A DNA stretch of 64,000 bases from Capronia americana (taxonomy: Eukaryota > Ascomycota > Eurotiomycetes > Chaetothyriales > Herpotrichiellaceae), in the NCBI GenBank assembly GCA_016110215.1, contig JADWQD010000012.1, positions 1,240,001-1,304,000 of the forward strand, in the 5' to 3' direction. A program made the translations under genes and the position numbers. The notes under the pieces were generated by a model. It saw only the letters and a list, made by a program, of their open reading frames with translations, searched no databases and was not told the DNA's origin. This document shows positions 32,679 to 43,811 of this stretch, in pieces. How positions within the stretch are numbered: position 1 is the stretch's first letter; each line of letters opens with the position of its first letter.

Positions 32679-33991
32679 GTGAGCAAGAGAGATGCAGACT
32701 CTGGGCTTGGAGGTCAACCCTCGTTGACAATGACAGCCGCTATGATGCACCAAAACCAGCTACTTTCAGGTAGTCAAACTGCGGATCAGCGTAAAGACAG
32801 GTACCCACCAGCTACTAAGTTCAAGTGGGCATCACCGTGCTTTGAGCATTGCCGTTTCCTACCGGGAAATTACACATTCGAGGTTGCTCCAATGCATCGG
32901 CAATACAGTATAGTCAGGATCTCTTCTCTCTTCGATGCGCCCAGAAACCCCGGTAATGCTTGTGCAGGGCCTATCGTCCGGACCAGTTCCTTGGAGCTTC
33001 ATATCAATGATGACCCTGGGGGTATCACGAAGTCCTTTACTCGTGCAACCAACTGCGCAACAAATACAAGTTCAAGGTCTATGCGAATAACGCGAAGGGG
33101 ACAATTGCCATAGTGGATCACTCCGACCGCCATCTCTTACATAGTACGATCCAACATGAACCCTTACTTTCTCACGGTTCGATTGACAAACTTTGCTATA
33201 TACTCTATCCCAGCTGGTGTGAGCTTCTACCAAGACTGGAGACAAGGCTCTCTTCGAGTGACTGGCATTGAGTTGACATGAAGTTCCTTGACTAACGCCT
33301 CGCAACAAGTGTCGTTGTTATCCGCGTTATCCGCCATCCATAGTCCAAAAGCCTTAATATCAGCAGGTCACACCATCAAAGCTTCCTTCCTGATCTTCAT
33401 CCCAGCTCTGGGAGTGCCGGGCTTTCACGGTCGACCTTGTTCCATGTATCTGATGCAGTGGGCAGCAGGCCCGAACTCGCAGTTAACCCATCCGTACTCG
33501 CAGCTTCCGATCGCTCGTCCGTCAATTTCCACCAGCGCCAGAGACGGGTTTCTAATTCCTGGAGGCAACCTGGGGCCCAGCCGCCATGTAGTCGCTTGTA
33601 GCGAGACCTGCTGGTCCTACCTCGTACTCGTAGTGCGTGAAGACTCCTCACTTAACTCCACAGTTTCCCACTCAGTGGGGTTCAAGCTTGCCTCATTAGA
33701 TGTCGTCGGCGACCAACACCCGTTCCGAGGATATTATTGGTGCAGTTGCATAGAAACAATCCTGCACAGTAGTTTGCCGTTGCACACAGGTGACTGAGAC
33801 CATGTACTCGTATGCATGTATTGTGTTGTACAGCCTAGTAATCCTTACTTTTTGCCAGCGAAGGCATCCATTTGAGACTACTATAATATAAATGTAAATA
33901 GGCTCCGATTGACGACCTGAGGCCGTGGTGCGGACAGTGTAAATGTGCACGCAGAACCTTTTCATTCTAGTAGCTCCGCTCATTCACAAGT
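32679..33991. other. Intergenic region at the left edge of the metabolic cluster
   Basis: About 1.3 kb without a supported gene. An open stretch in one plus frame (about 33008-33270) and two open minus-strand stretches (about 33420-33660) look mildly protein-like but have no start, no consistent splicing and no recognisable family. Decayed gene remnants are possible. Confidence 0.35.
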
Positions 33992-34948
33992 ATGACCACG
34001 AGAAACACTCATGCCGCCCAGTGGAATGGCGAGGGCAAAAGACCATGGCGACAAGCCGCATCTATCCTCCGCGACATGATCAACGACCCTGAGAAAATCG
34101 TCGTTTGTCCTGGCGTGTACGACGGCTACACGGCCCGAATAGCCCTCGACATTGGGTTCGATGCGCTCTATATGACGGGCGCGGGGACGGCAGCTTCTCG
34201 AATAGGAGCGCCGGACTTGGGGATTATCAACATGACCGAAATGGCGGCCAACGCCAGCATGATCGCCGGGTTGGACTGGTCTGTCCCGGTGATCGCGGAC
34301 GCCGACACGGGTTTTGGCTCGTCGCTATCCGCCGCTCGAACGGCCAAGACTTACATCGAGGGAAATGTGGCGGCGTTGCACATCGAGGACCAGGCGTTCG
34401 TCAAGCGCTGTGGCCACCTCCGCAATAAAGAACTAGTGTCGTTGGACATATACTTGACGCGCATCCGCGCGGCGAGCATGGCAAGGGAAGCGTCGGGCCG
34501 GGACCTCGTCATTATCGCCCGGACCGACTCTCTCCAGTCCCTGGGGTTCGACGAGGCAATCCGGCGATTAAAGGCCGCTCACCAGGCCGGTGCCGACGTC
34601 GCCTTCTTCGAGGGTCTCGTGTCCAAAGAGCAAGCCCGCGCGGCGGTCAAAGCACTGGCTCCTATCCCTTGTCTGCTGAACATCGTCCATGGCGGGGTCA
34701 CGCCGGTGATCAGTGCAAAGGAGGCAAAAGAAATGGGGTTTAAAATTGTCATTTGGCCCATTCTCTCGTTGGCCGAGGTCTACAACTCGACCCGGCGCGC
34801 GATGAAGGAGCTGCGTGATACCGGCATAGTGACGGAGAGGGAAGACAAGGCTGGAGGCATCTATGATGTCTTTAGAGTTGTCGGTATCAACGAATGCGCA
34901 GAGTTTGATGCTGCCGCTGGCGGAGTCACTCTCAAAGGCGGGTTTTGA
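33992..34948 (+). CDS. Isocitrate lyase/PEP mutase superfamily lyase (oxaloacetate hydrolase or methylisocitrate lyase-like)
   Basis: This intronless gene encodes 318 residues of the ICL/PEPM superfamily, Mg-dependent alpha/beta-barrel enzymes that cleave or form C-C or P-C bonds next to a carboxylate. The fold markers are VCPGVYDGYTARIALDIGFD, LYMTGAGTAASRIG, the metal-binding DADTGFG (residues 103-109), ALHIEDQ (129-134), the KRCGH loop (138-142) that carries the catalytic cysteine in lyases, and IIARTDSLQSLGFDEAI. Length fits carboxyvinyl-carboxyphosphonate phosphorylmutase-like and 2,3-dimethylmalate/oxaloacetate lyase groups rather than the larger glyoxylate-cycle isocitrate lyase. The exact substrate is unknown. 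The gene heads the row of catabolic genes and lies tail to tail with the aldehyde dehydrogenase, 315 bp apart. Confidence 0.9.
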   Translation: MTTRNTHAAQWNGEGKRPWRQAASILRDMINDPEKIVVCPGVYDGYTARIALDIGFDALYMTGAGTAASRIGAPDLGIINMTEMAANASMIAGLDWSVPVIADADTGFGSSLSAARTAKTYIEGNVAALHIEDQAFVKRCGHLRNKELVSLDIYLTRIRAASMAREASGRDLVIIARTDSLQSLGFDEAIRRLKAAHQAGADVAFFEGLVSKEQARAAVKALAPIPCLLNIVHGGVTPVISAKEAKEMGFKIVIWPILSLAEVYNSTRRAMKELRDTGIVTEREDKAGGIYDVFRVVGINECAEFDAAAGGVTLKGGF

Positions 34949-35263
34949 GCCTGAAATGATCGGAGGCGGTAGTCCATCTTCCTTACGTATTATCCCAATC
35001 CATGTACATTGGACAGAGAGTCACAGTTCTTGTCGGCGCTGCTCCTTTCGACCGACCAATCAAGGTTGGATCTCCAGTCTCAAGGCACTCGAAGAAAGGG
35101 CATGGGGGACACGAGACAGGACGAGGGCATCATAGCAGACAGGCAAGGTAGACTGGATACTCAAAGGTACTACGAAAGAGTGTAACTACGTCGTCTGACG
35201 GTGTGCGTATGTATCGTTGCAACGCTCTGGGCCCTCTGCTCGCTCTTCTCGCTCTTTTCCATA
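34949..35263. other. Short convergent intergenic region
   Basis: The 315 bases between the lyase stop and the aldehyde dehydrogenase stop hold only the two 3' ends. Nothing else was seen. Confidence 0.5.
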
Positions 35264-37246
35264 TCAACCACTTGCGACATTTAAGAACATGCTCTTGAGA
35301 ACAAGGTACTCGTCGATGCCTTGACGTCCGCCTTCCCTCCCGAAGCCGGATTGCTTCACGCCGCCGAAGGGATTTTCTGCGGCCGAAAGAAGTCCAATGT
35401 TCACGCCGACGACACCAACCTAAGTCACTCGTTGTCAGGAACAAATATCCACGGCACGAACTCAGTATACCGGGGGAAACTTGCCTCCAGGGCTTCTGTT
35501 ACACGCCACTGCCTGGGCATGCTGGACGTCATGACAAAGGCTCCAAGCCCGACGTCGACATTGTTCGCGAGTTTGATCACTTCCTCCTCCGTATGGAATC
35601 TATACAGGGGAATAACAGGACCGAAGACCTCGTCTCGCTCGGTGATAGTGCCGCGCGGCATATCTGTTCATGGTATTAGATTTCATTGGAAGCAAGGTAG
35701 GCGGTTCGAGAGCGAGACTGACCTGCGATGATAGTTGGCTGGACATAATAGCCTTTGGTCCCATCAACTCGGCTGCCGCCTAAGATGATCTTGCCTCCGT
35801 TGCTCTTTGCCTCTGCAGTCTGTATCAGTATTGAACAGTTACATACCATGCTTGGTGAAATGAAATCCAAACCTTCAATGTGAGTCAGGACTTTCGTAAG
35901 GACGTTTTCGTGGGTCAAAGGTCCAACGAAGACGCCGTCCTGTAGTCCTGATCAGCATGCACACATTCGCTGCACCAGAAGTGCCACAGGAGTTTGGCGG
36001 TACCTGAGTTCCCGGACCGATCTTGAATGTCGAAATCGTCTTGGACAAAGCTTTGGCAAACCTGTCATAGATTCCATCTTGGACGAAGACACGGTTGGCG
36101 GCTACGCACGTCTGGCCCGTGTTTCTGAACTTGGCTGTCGCATCAGTCAGCAATCCCATGGCTCGTGCCCTTTTGAAAGATCTTCCCCGGCAACTCTACT
36201 GACCCATAACGGCCGCCTCGACGGCGACGTCAACATCTGCGTCATCAAAGACGATAAAGGGGCTGTTTCCTCCGAGCTCCAGGCTGAGCTTCTTGACTGT
36301 CGGTGCACATTGTTCCATCAACAGGCTGCCGACTCTCGTGCTGCCAGTAAAGCTGATTTTCTTCACCAGCTTGTTCGCGCAGATTTCCTTGCCTACCTCT
36401 GCGACCGTTGTCAAGCTGGTGATGATTTGGATCACCCTTGCCGGAATTCCCGCCTCCATGGCAAGGACAGCCATCGCCCCGGCCGACAGAGGGGTCTCGC
36501 CCGCCGGCTTCCAGATGGTGGTACATCCGGCAGCGATGGCAGCACTGGCCTTGCGGGTAATCATGGCCATCGGGTAGTTCCAGGGCATCAGACACCCGAC
36601 CACTCCGATCGGCTGTTTCATGGTGACGAGTCTCTGCTTTCTGTTGGCGGTAAGGATATTCTCACCGTGAGTCCTGAGTTTCGATCACAAATTGTCAGCA
36701 GAATGTCATCACGTTGATCAGTTTTGTGTCGAAAAGAAGCAGAGAATATATTGATCACCTCTCAGCCTCGCCTGCAAACCATTCCAAAAAGCTGCAGGCG
36801 TAGATGACTTCGGCCCTCGCCTCGTACAGCGGCTTGCCCGTTTCCAAAGTGATGATCAAGGCAAAGTCCTCGGTGTTCTCCAGGCACAAATCATTCCACT
36901 TTCTCAGCATCCTCGCGCGGTCGCGGCCCGAGGTATTTTTCCATGTTGCGAATTCTTCGGAAGCACTCTCAACGGCTCGCGCTACATCTGCCGCCCCCAT
37001 CTCCGGGAACGTGGCAATGCTTTCACCTTCAAAGGTCAGCTCGTTAGATCTATCTGCATGACCTTATCGCGGCGTGAGAAATGGGCGCTGTTAATATTTA
37101 CCTGTGCCTGGATCGATCAAATCGAATGTTTTCCCAGAAGCTGCATCAGCCCATTGTCCATCAATAAAGCCTTTATAATGCAGCAGCTTCTTGTTTTTCA
37201 CGTCCGCGAGGGACTTGGTTTGCTGAAAGGAGCCGAGAGAACCCAT
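35264..37246 (-). CDS. NAD(P)-dependent aldehyde dehydrogenase, succinate-semialdehyde dehydrogenase type
   Basis: Eight exons, complement(35264..35419, 35485..35663, 35723..35812, 35873..35939, 36004..36134, 36204..36673, 36759..37026, 37102..37246), encode 501 residues, the normal length. Substrate-class markers are VGCLMPWNYPMAMITRKASA, GCTTIWKPAGETPLSAGA, ISFTGSTRVGSLLM, LELGGNSPFIVFDDADVD with general base E270, and NTGQTCVAANRVFV with nucleophile C304. The C-terminus reads EVFGPVIPLYRF ... GVVGVNIGLLSAAENPFGG, VKQSGFGREG, DEYLVLKSMFLN. This matches the GabD/SSADH group that oxidises succinate semialdehyde to succinate, but related semialdehydes are possible. Intron 7 (35420-35484) has a GC donor (GAG|GCAAGT); no GT donor keeps the frame. 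The 60-bp intron at 35813-35872 has a weak GTTTGG donor and is the least certain join. Divergent from the AtuA gene. Confidence 0.94.
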
Positions 37247-37753
37247 GATGGGAGGAAATTGCTGATCAAACTCGACTCGTTGTTGAGTATTGGAAGACGA
37301 AGATCAATGAGACACGAAACAATATCAACCACGGGCATTGATATTTGTGCAAACAAGCAGAGGCCAGGACACATGGCAGTTAGGGCCATTGGGACCAGAA
37401 CATGCTGAGCCGTGCTACCCAAGGACCCCACCGGTATGGAAAAATTGCAGCGACCTATCGAGGTTGCCCGAACCTTGACTGGGATCATCGACTCGAAGGG
37501 ATTCTCCAACCAATCCACTCCAGCGGTGGAACGCAAGGTATCATGTCACATGTTAACATCTGTTTGTTTGTGCCCCGGCACAATCTGATGACCGGAATAT
37601 CGAATCCAAGGTAAGAATTCTGGGGTTGACACAAGCTTCTGCTATTGAGTGGGAATTCGGAGTGGGGAATGTGCGAAACGTGGAGAGAGTTCGAGTGGGG
37701 AGTGGCACGTATGCTGCGTAGGGATGTCCCGACTGAATGGGACACCATGGATG
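37247..37753. other. Divergent promoter between the aldehyde dehydrogenase and the AtuA-DUF4387 gene
   Basis: About 507 bases separate the two divergent start codons, a likely shared control region of the cluster. A GTTTGTTTGTG motif lies near 37563. No binding site of the cluster regulator could be named. Confidence 0.45.
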
Positions 37754-39953
37754 ATGGCGACTCAGTCTGGACCGGTGTCGGGGGAACGCGAGGCTGAGGT
37801 TGTCCGATCTCGAACTGACACCTCCATAGACCTTGAGCACTCAGCCTTTGCAATCTCGCCGACAGCGGAGAAGGGGACGATCCGAAAGCGCGACAGATGA
37901 TCCCAGCTCATCGAATCCATCCTTAACCCAGGGCCTACAACACTTGGAAGAAGGAACAAATGTGAATACCGTCGAGTCTTCTTTGTCGATAGAGAAGGTG
38001 ACAGGCTTGCAAAAGCAGATCCTCAGAATGATTGCCAAAACCTATCCCATCAAAATCTTCGCCCCAGCGCCCATGTTGGGATATGGCTATGATATTGTCG
38101 ACTTCTGGACAACCATCATGGACGAGAGCACTCGTCCGGAGGCTATCATCATGGACAGCGGCTCTACCGACCCGGGCCCGTATATGCTCGGCACCGGCCG
38201 GACAATTGTCAGCAAGCAAGCCTTTGTGCACGATCTCACGCCGGTACTCGAAGCCTGCGCTGACTTTGGCATCAAACTGCTCATTAGCTCCGCTGGTGGC
38301 GCGGGTACCAATCAGCAGGTCGACTTTCTAGTCAATGTTGTGCGCGAGATCAGCCAGCAGAAGGGGTATAGATTCAAGATCTCGACGATCAAGTTCAAGA
38401 ACGACCGACAGGCGATTTCGAAACAGTTGCAGGCGGGCGCCATAGCACCGTGCGGCCCAGGCCCTGCATTGAAAGAGGAAGATGTGTCCGACGCTGTCGC
38501 CATTGTCGCACAGATGGGTGCTGAACCCTTTATGAAAGCACTGGAGGATCCTGAAGTGGACATCATCATCGCTGGACGATCGTACGATCCAGCACCCTTT
38601 GCAGCGTACAGCATGCACCGGGGCGTACATCGCGACCCGGCGTGGCATATGGGGAAGATCGTCGAGTGCGGCGGACAGTGCGCGGTACCAAAAGGCCGTT
38701 CGATTCTGGCGACTATGTATCAGGATAGTTTCGTGCTCACGCCCGTCACTCCAGGCCAGCGATGCATCCCTCGGTCCGTTGCCGCGCACACCATGTACGA
38801 AAAGACTCGTCCAGATCGACTTCCTGGACCGGGAGGGGTCTTGCATCTAGACAACGTCCAGTTCAAGCAGCAGCCAGACAATCGGTCCATCCTCATACAC
38901 GGGGCTACTTTTGTTCCTACCCCGATATATCAGATCAAACTCGAAGGTGCCACACAGATTGGCTTCCGTTCGGCCTTCATCGGAGGCATTCGAGACCCGA
39001 TTCTTATCCGAGGGATCGATGACTTTCTCGAACACGCCGTCCGGGCCAGGACAAAGGCAACGTTTCCAACGCTGGGTGAGCCGGGCGGTCCACAACTGAT
39101 ATTTCACATTTATGGAAGGAATGCTGTCATGGGCCCACTTGAACCAGCCACCACTATCCCGCATGAAATCGGTGTTCTAGGTGAAGTGGTTGCAGAGACC
39201 CAAGACGAGGCCGACGCGATAGCAGGACTCGCCAGAGTCATGGTTCTCCATGCCGAATATCCAGGCCAACTGGCAACCGCTGGCAATTTCGCTTCTCCGT
39301 TGACACCGTTGGAGCAGTCCGTGGGACCAGTTTACAAGTTCAGCATCTATCATCTCATGGACGTCGAAGATCCGCTCACTTTCTTCCCGATCGAGACCTT
39401 TTTCATCGGCACCTCCGACGCTGTGCGGTCGAAGCTCGTCCCCTCTGCGCGACCGGTCCGTCGGGCAGAAGAAGCTGTGACCATCGCATATCCCGAAGGT
39501 AAGCCCAAAAACGTGATTCGAGGGCCTTGAAGAAAGACCCATGGGATAATCGAATGAACTTCATGCTAATATTTTCCATCATTGCATTCCACAGCTCCAA
39601 GACACAACGTGACGAGTTCGCGACCCCGGATCTCTGACCTTGCAGCGGTCGTCCGGTCAAAGAATTCCGGCCCATACGAGATAACACTCGACATTCTATT
39701 CGACGACGTCACGCTGTGGAAGCATGTTCGCGACAGCAACGTGCTCACCCCGGACGTGATGAAGAAGCTATACCATTTGGCAGACGACGACATCTTGACG
39801 TGCATGTTTTTCGAACCTGCTCTCGGGTGGAAGTGCACATTTAAACGACCGATCAACCAGTTGCAAGGCAGTGTCGGCGAGAGAGACACTTTTGGGACAC
39901 AGCAACATGCACCGCTTCTGGACATTGAGGTTCCGGCTTTGAGAGCGACCTAA
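37754..39953 (+). CDS. AtuA-like (DUF1446) enzyme fused to a DUF4387 domain
   Basis: The C-terminal intron at 39499-39594 (96 bp, GTAAGC...CCACAG) is certain in phase and joins AYPE to APRHNVTSS. The AtuA domain starts near KTYPIKIFAPAPMLGYGYDI and includes IIMDSGSTDPGPYMLGTG, LLISSAGGAGTN, VDIIIAGRSYDPAPFAAYSM, VECGGQCAVPKGRSILATM, GAATFVP-type strands and QLIFHIYGRNAVMGPLEP. The last 110 residues are a DUF4387 domain (RISDLAAVVRSKNSGPYEIT, LDILFDDVTLWKHV). AtuA and DUF4387 proteins are linked to bacterial degradation of acyclic terpenes and branched acids and are often separate neighbouring genes; here they are one polypeptide. The 5' end is less sure: the frame is open without ATG from 37830; a first exon 37754-37774 with a 55-bp intron (branch CTGAC) gives MATQSGPTLSTQ. 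The next ATG in frame is 38028, just before the conserved domain. Confidence 0.85.
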
Positions 39954-40323
39954 GTACGATCGATAAGGAGATATATATGCGTGGAATGCCTTGTGAAGTT
40001 TGAGCATGAGACCTCGGGGTGGGATAGGGCTCTCTTCTTTGATTGTATGCCTCATCCCATCGAGTTCGTTCTTTGCTGTGTAGTCTGGAAATGCCAGCAA
40101 CCAAGAAAATTTTGGAAATGTTACGATGGAGAAAACTGGGGCTCTCGTTATTTGAGGATTTCACACTCGAGCAATGTACAGTATAAATCGATGATTTCCA
40201 ATCGAACTATCAGTCCCTTTGCAATTTTTCCCTCTCTGTCGATCCATTTCCACGACGAAGCCCACAGTTCTGGGAGTCGGATATACGTTCTGTTCTGGAC
40301 TTTGCAAGTTACAGGACAAAGCT
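39954..40323. other. Convergent intergenic region
   Basis: The 370 bases between the AtuA-DUF4387 stop and the transporter stop carry two 3' ends only. Nothing else was recognised. Confidence 0.5.
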
Positions 40324-42217
40324 TCAAGCCTTCCCAAGCTCAGGCTCGCTGACGGCCTCGATCTGTTGTGCAAAGATCTTCTCGTCAAGAGCCTCCCTCT
40401 GTTCCTTTGTCATGTGTCCGACATCCACGGCAACTTCATCACCAAAGAGGGCATTGATTTCCTCGAGAGACAAGCCCTTGGTCTCCGGCCACCAGAGGAA
40501 CAGAGAGACAACGATCATGGCGGTCGTGACGGCAAAGACGATATAATACTTCCAGCCGATGTTGGCGAACGCGGTCGGAGCGGCGCAGGTGTAGATGACC
40601 GTGGCGAAGAAGAGGCCGGACACGGAGATTGACGAACCTCTGGCGCGCAGGTGGTTCGGGAAGATTTCCGTGCAGTAGATGTAGGTCACGGCGTCGATGC
40701 AGGAGCTGTAGAAGGCCACGTGGATGAACAGGAAAGACACTGCGGCCGCGAGCCCTGCCTTGTTCGTGGTTCCTTTGTACGTGGCCAACAGCGCCATCTC
40801 GACGATGAGAGCCATGAGGCACCCGGAGAATCCGATTACTATTGTTTGTCATCGGTTAGGATAAGAAGGAAGACGGACACCTTGTTTTGGGGGGACGGGA
40901 AATAAATACTCACTCATCAGCCTCACACGTCCCACTCGATCGACGATCAGCGCAGATAGTGCGTTTCCACCGACTCCGACTGTAACCCATCCCGCCGTGA
41001 ATGCCAGAGTAGTCGGTGCCACATACCCTAGGGCCGTGTATAGAATAATGCCGTAATTGTTGATGACGATGGTTGCGGTGCATTGGCCACCAAACACGGT
41101 GAAGAAGCCCAGCAGCAGACGCTTTCGGTTCGGCCAGCCGGTGAAGAGTTCTCTGTATCCCCCACCTCCACGGAGCTTTTCGAGTTCCAGCTGTTTCAGG
41201 AGCGCGTAGAATTCCTCCTTGACGAGGATGCTTTCCGGATCCGCGGGATCACGGTGCAGCCACTCCATATTCTTGTAGGCTTGATCGTGTTTGTCGTGGA
41301 GGACCACTGTGACACGATTGATTAGTTAGGATATCACGCACGCTCCAGGCCAACCTCGCAAACCACTTACACCAACGAGGACTCTCTGGAATGAAGAAGA
41401 GACCCAGAAGCACCATTGTGGGCGCGAAACATTGTACGGCAAGGGGGAACCGCCACTGGAACTGCCCGGTGTAGCTATAGCAGCCGTAGCCGACCCAGCC
41501 AGCGACCGAATAGCCGGTACAGAGCAAGGCTCCGTGGACCCCGACGATGACACCACGGGTATGAGGTGGAGAGACCTCGCTTTGGTAGAGCGGCACTCCA
41601 CACACAATCATGCCCGTTCCAATACCTGCCAGGAATCAGCGCCGCTCTGCTCTGCTCTGCTCACTCTGCGTGGAATGTTGGATGGAGGAGATCATTACCT
41701 GTCAATGCTCTCGCGAACAAGAACATGCCGACGTTGACGGATCCGCACTGCAGAGCTCCGCCGACCAAGCAGGTGGCAGATGCAATCCCAATGCCGCCTC
41801 GTCGTGAGAACTTGTCGCAGAGGGGGCCGATGGAGAGCGCCCCGATAAAGCCACCGGCCTGGAATAGACCGTTCATAGCACCAGTGATGGCGTTTGTATG
41901 AGACAGGCCAGGGCCTTCAGTGGCCAGGTGCAGGTATTTGAAGAACTCAGGCTGTCCCAGCGTGGTGGCGATAATGGAGCTGCAGTAGCCATAGGTGAAA
42001 GACCCCAGGGAGATGAAGATCGTGACCTGTCGGGACGAACGGTTAGACCACTGGAGCCACCTGCCATCTGCTTCTTTGAGGCACCAAGACATTTCGATCG
42101 TCGAATGTCCGAGGATGAGTGCTTGAACCCGGGGTTGGATCATGCGTCGTCACTCACCACAATGGTGACGAGTCTGATCTGATCCTTGAACCAGCCCTTA
42201 CGCTGTTCGGCTGCCAT
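40324..42217 (-). CDS. MFS transporter of the sugar porter family
   Basis: Five exons, complement(40324..40838, 40914..41306, 41371..41625, 41699..42026, 42158..42217), encode 516 residues; introns are 75, 64, 73 and 131 bp. Sugar-porter signatures are clear: FARALTGGIGTGMIVCGVPL, YQSEVSPPHTRGVIVGVHGA, LFFIPESPRW after helix 6, a DRVGRVRL loop between helices 8 and 9, and WWPETKGLSLEEINALFG at the end. The overall type resembles fungal quinate, lactose and hexose permeases at the plasma membrane. Within the cluster it is the obvious candidate for importing the catabolic substrate, which need not be a sugar. The N-terminus is short (MAAEQRKGWFKDQIRL), with the first helix beginning across intron 1. 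It is adjacent to the SDR gene, same strand. Confidence 0.93.
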
Positions 42218-42941
42218 TTTCCCCCGAATCGAAAGGATAGGTGCACAGCGTCAATTGAGTGTGAGAGTAGATTATGAGGCTGCTACCGAGCAGCGAGAAG
42301 ACACTCCCGGGGTCGAAGCAACCAGATGGATCTGGGAGGTATATGTTGAAGCCAACACAACGTATGATCCCGACACGCCAACGACGTGGAGGAGAGACAG
42401 GAGTGAGGGACCACAAGGCTGCTGGGCCAGACATATTTCTATTCTGACAATCAGCCCATTTGCTCCCATGGGATCCGGTGTATCAAACCACACCGCCGAA
42501 CATCGGCCTTTCAAAAGGACCGCCTCGTGGCCAGAACCAAGCTTCGAGCCCAGCCACCAGGTGGTGGTTCCGCCGCGCTCCGTAGCTACACCATAGCTAC
42601 CCCGTACTCGCACCCCATGGCGCTAGGTGCTATGGGGTGCACGGGGTAGTTTGAGTGGGGAAAACAGGGGGGCGGAACGGAGACTCGCCGGGACACATAC
42701 TACTCCTCCTCTCTAGGCCATGTGCAGCTTTGCCTTTTGGGAAGTGCTCCAGACAGTCGTGAACCACGCTGCCCATGTGCGCAGATTTTTGGTGCCCATG
42801 AATCGCTAGGGAGTGTGGTCCTGGTCATTCAACTGATATTTAGAGCATTACGGCAGTGTATGCATGCAATCAAGTAGACTCGTCAATTCTGCAATCTGTT
42901 GAAGTCATATCTTTGTTATATTGGTCTGAAGCCCAGTGTCT
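42218..42941. other. Intergenic region with a perfect-arm inverted repeat
   Basis: The 724 bases between the SDR stop and the transporter start form the transporter's promoter. They contain an imperfect 52-bp palindrome at 42597-42648. No gene was seen. Confidence 0.45.
42597..42648. repeat. Bulged inverted repeat in the transporter promoter
   Basis: The left arm CTACCCCGT-ACTC-GCACCCCAT pairs with the right arm ATGGGGTGC-ACGGGGTAG: nine plus nine perfectly complementary bases interrupted by a four-base bulge, with about 12 bases in the loop. It lies some 380 bp upstream of the transporter start codon. It could be a dyad regulatory site, a cruciform, or a small foldback element remnant. Confidence 0.8.
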
Positions 42942-43811
42942 CTAGGCACTTCGACCGCCATCAATGATCAACTCCGTGCCGGTAATGTAGCTCGCCTCAT
43001 CACTTGCCAGATAGCAGCAACCATTGGCGATGTCCGTAACGTCGGTCAATCTTCCCAGGGGAATCAGAGATACAAAATAGGCGCGATTCTCCGGAGTATT
43101 TTCCTTGCCGAGGAATTTGTGAGACCTGCGTGTAGAGGGTGGGTTAGCCAGTGGTCACACAAAGCATGGAGGTACCAGTTCTTACAAGCCAGTGCTGGCG
43201 AATTGCGGGCATATCGAATTGAATCGGATGTTGTTAGGAGCATACTCCTGTGCCAGCGATCTGGAGGCACAACAGACTGCAGCCTTGCTTCCGTTGTACC
43301 ATGTGAGCCGTGGTTTCGGTCGGGTGGCACCAGTAGACGCGATATTGATGAATGAACCGCCGCTCTTGTGCTCCTTCATCCACGGTATGATCACAGCCAC
43401 TGACAGGTAAATCGACTTGAAGTTGACGGCCAATGTGATATCGAATTCGTCGTCGGAGACTCCCTCGGATGGCTAGAAAAGCTCAGTGTCAGAACGGCAT
43501 CGTTGACTGTCTCTCGAGTGCCTGCCTACCTGGTTCGAGTAGCATGTTCCAGCATTGTTGACGACAATATCAGGGCCACCGTACAACTCAATGGACTTCT
43601 CCAAGACTTTCTTCCAATCTTCGCGACTAGTCACGTCGGCTTTGATTGCTGCGCACCCAAGTTCTTTGGCGACTGCCTGGCCGCTCTCCGCATTCATTTC
43701 CGCGATGAGGACTTTGGCGCCCTCATGGATAAATTTGGTCGAAATGGCCTTTCCAAACCCGCTTCCACCACCAGTGACAATCGCGACTTTACCTTCGAGA
43801 CGGCCGGGCAT
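42942..43811 (-). CDS. Short-chain dehydrogenase/reductase (FabG-like, classical SDR)
   Basis: Three exons, complement(42942..43125, 43186..43472, 43530..43811), give 250 residues, typical for classical SDRs. The Rossmann motif is IVTGGGSGFGKAIS (residues 11-24), the structural NNAG is at 85-88, the catalytic Ser is S140 in FINIASTGA, and the YxxxK pair is Y153/K157 in TWYNGSKAAV. The acidic residue after the second strand (LIAEMNAESG) suggests NAD(H) preference. The end IIDGGRSA is standard for FabG-like enzymes. The product probably interconverts a hydroxy and keto group of the cluster substrate. Introns of 60 and 57 bp splice with GTAAGA and GTAGGC donors. The first in-frame ATG of the conserved start MPGRLEGKVAIVTGG is used. 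It is divergent from the regulator gene 700 bp away. Confidence 0.92.

Noticed and set aside
33008..33270. Open plus-strand stretch of about 87 codons (GYHEVLYSCNQLRNKYKFKV)
   Set aside because: It lacks a start codon and credible splice partners, and I recognise no family.
33420..33660. Two protein-like minus-strand stretches (including EIDGRAIGSCEYGWVNCEFG)
   Set aside because: They are in different frames, and no consistent exon chain with a start could be built; several frames are open here simply by chance.
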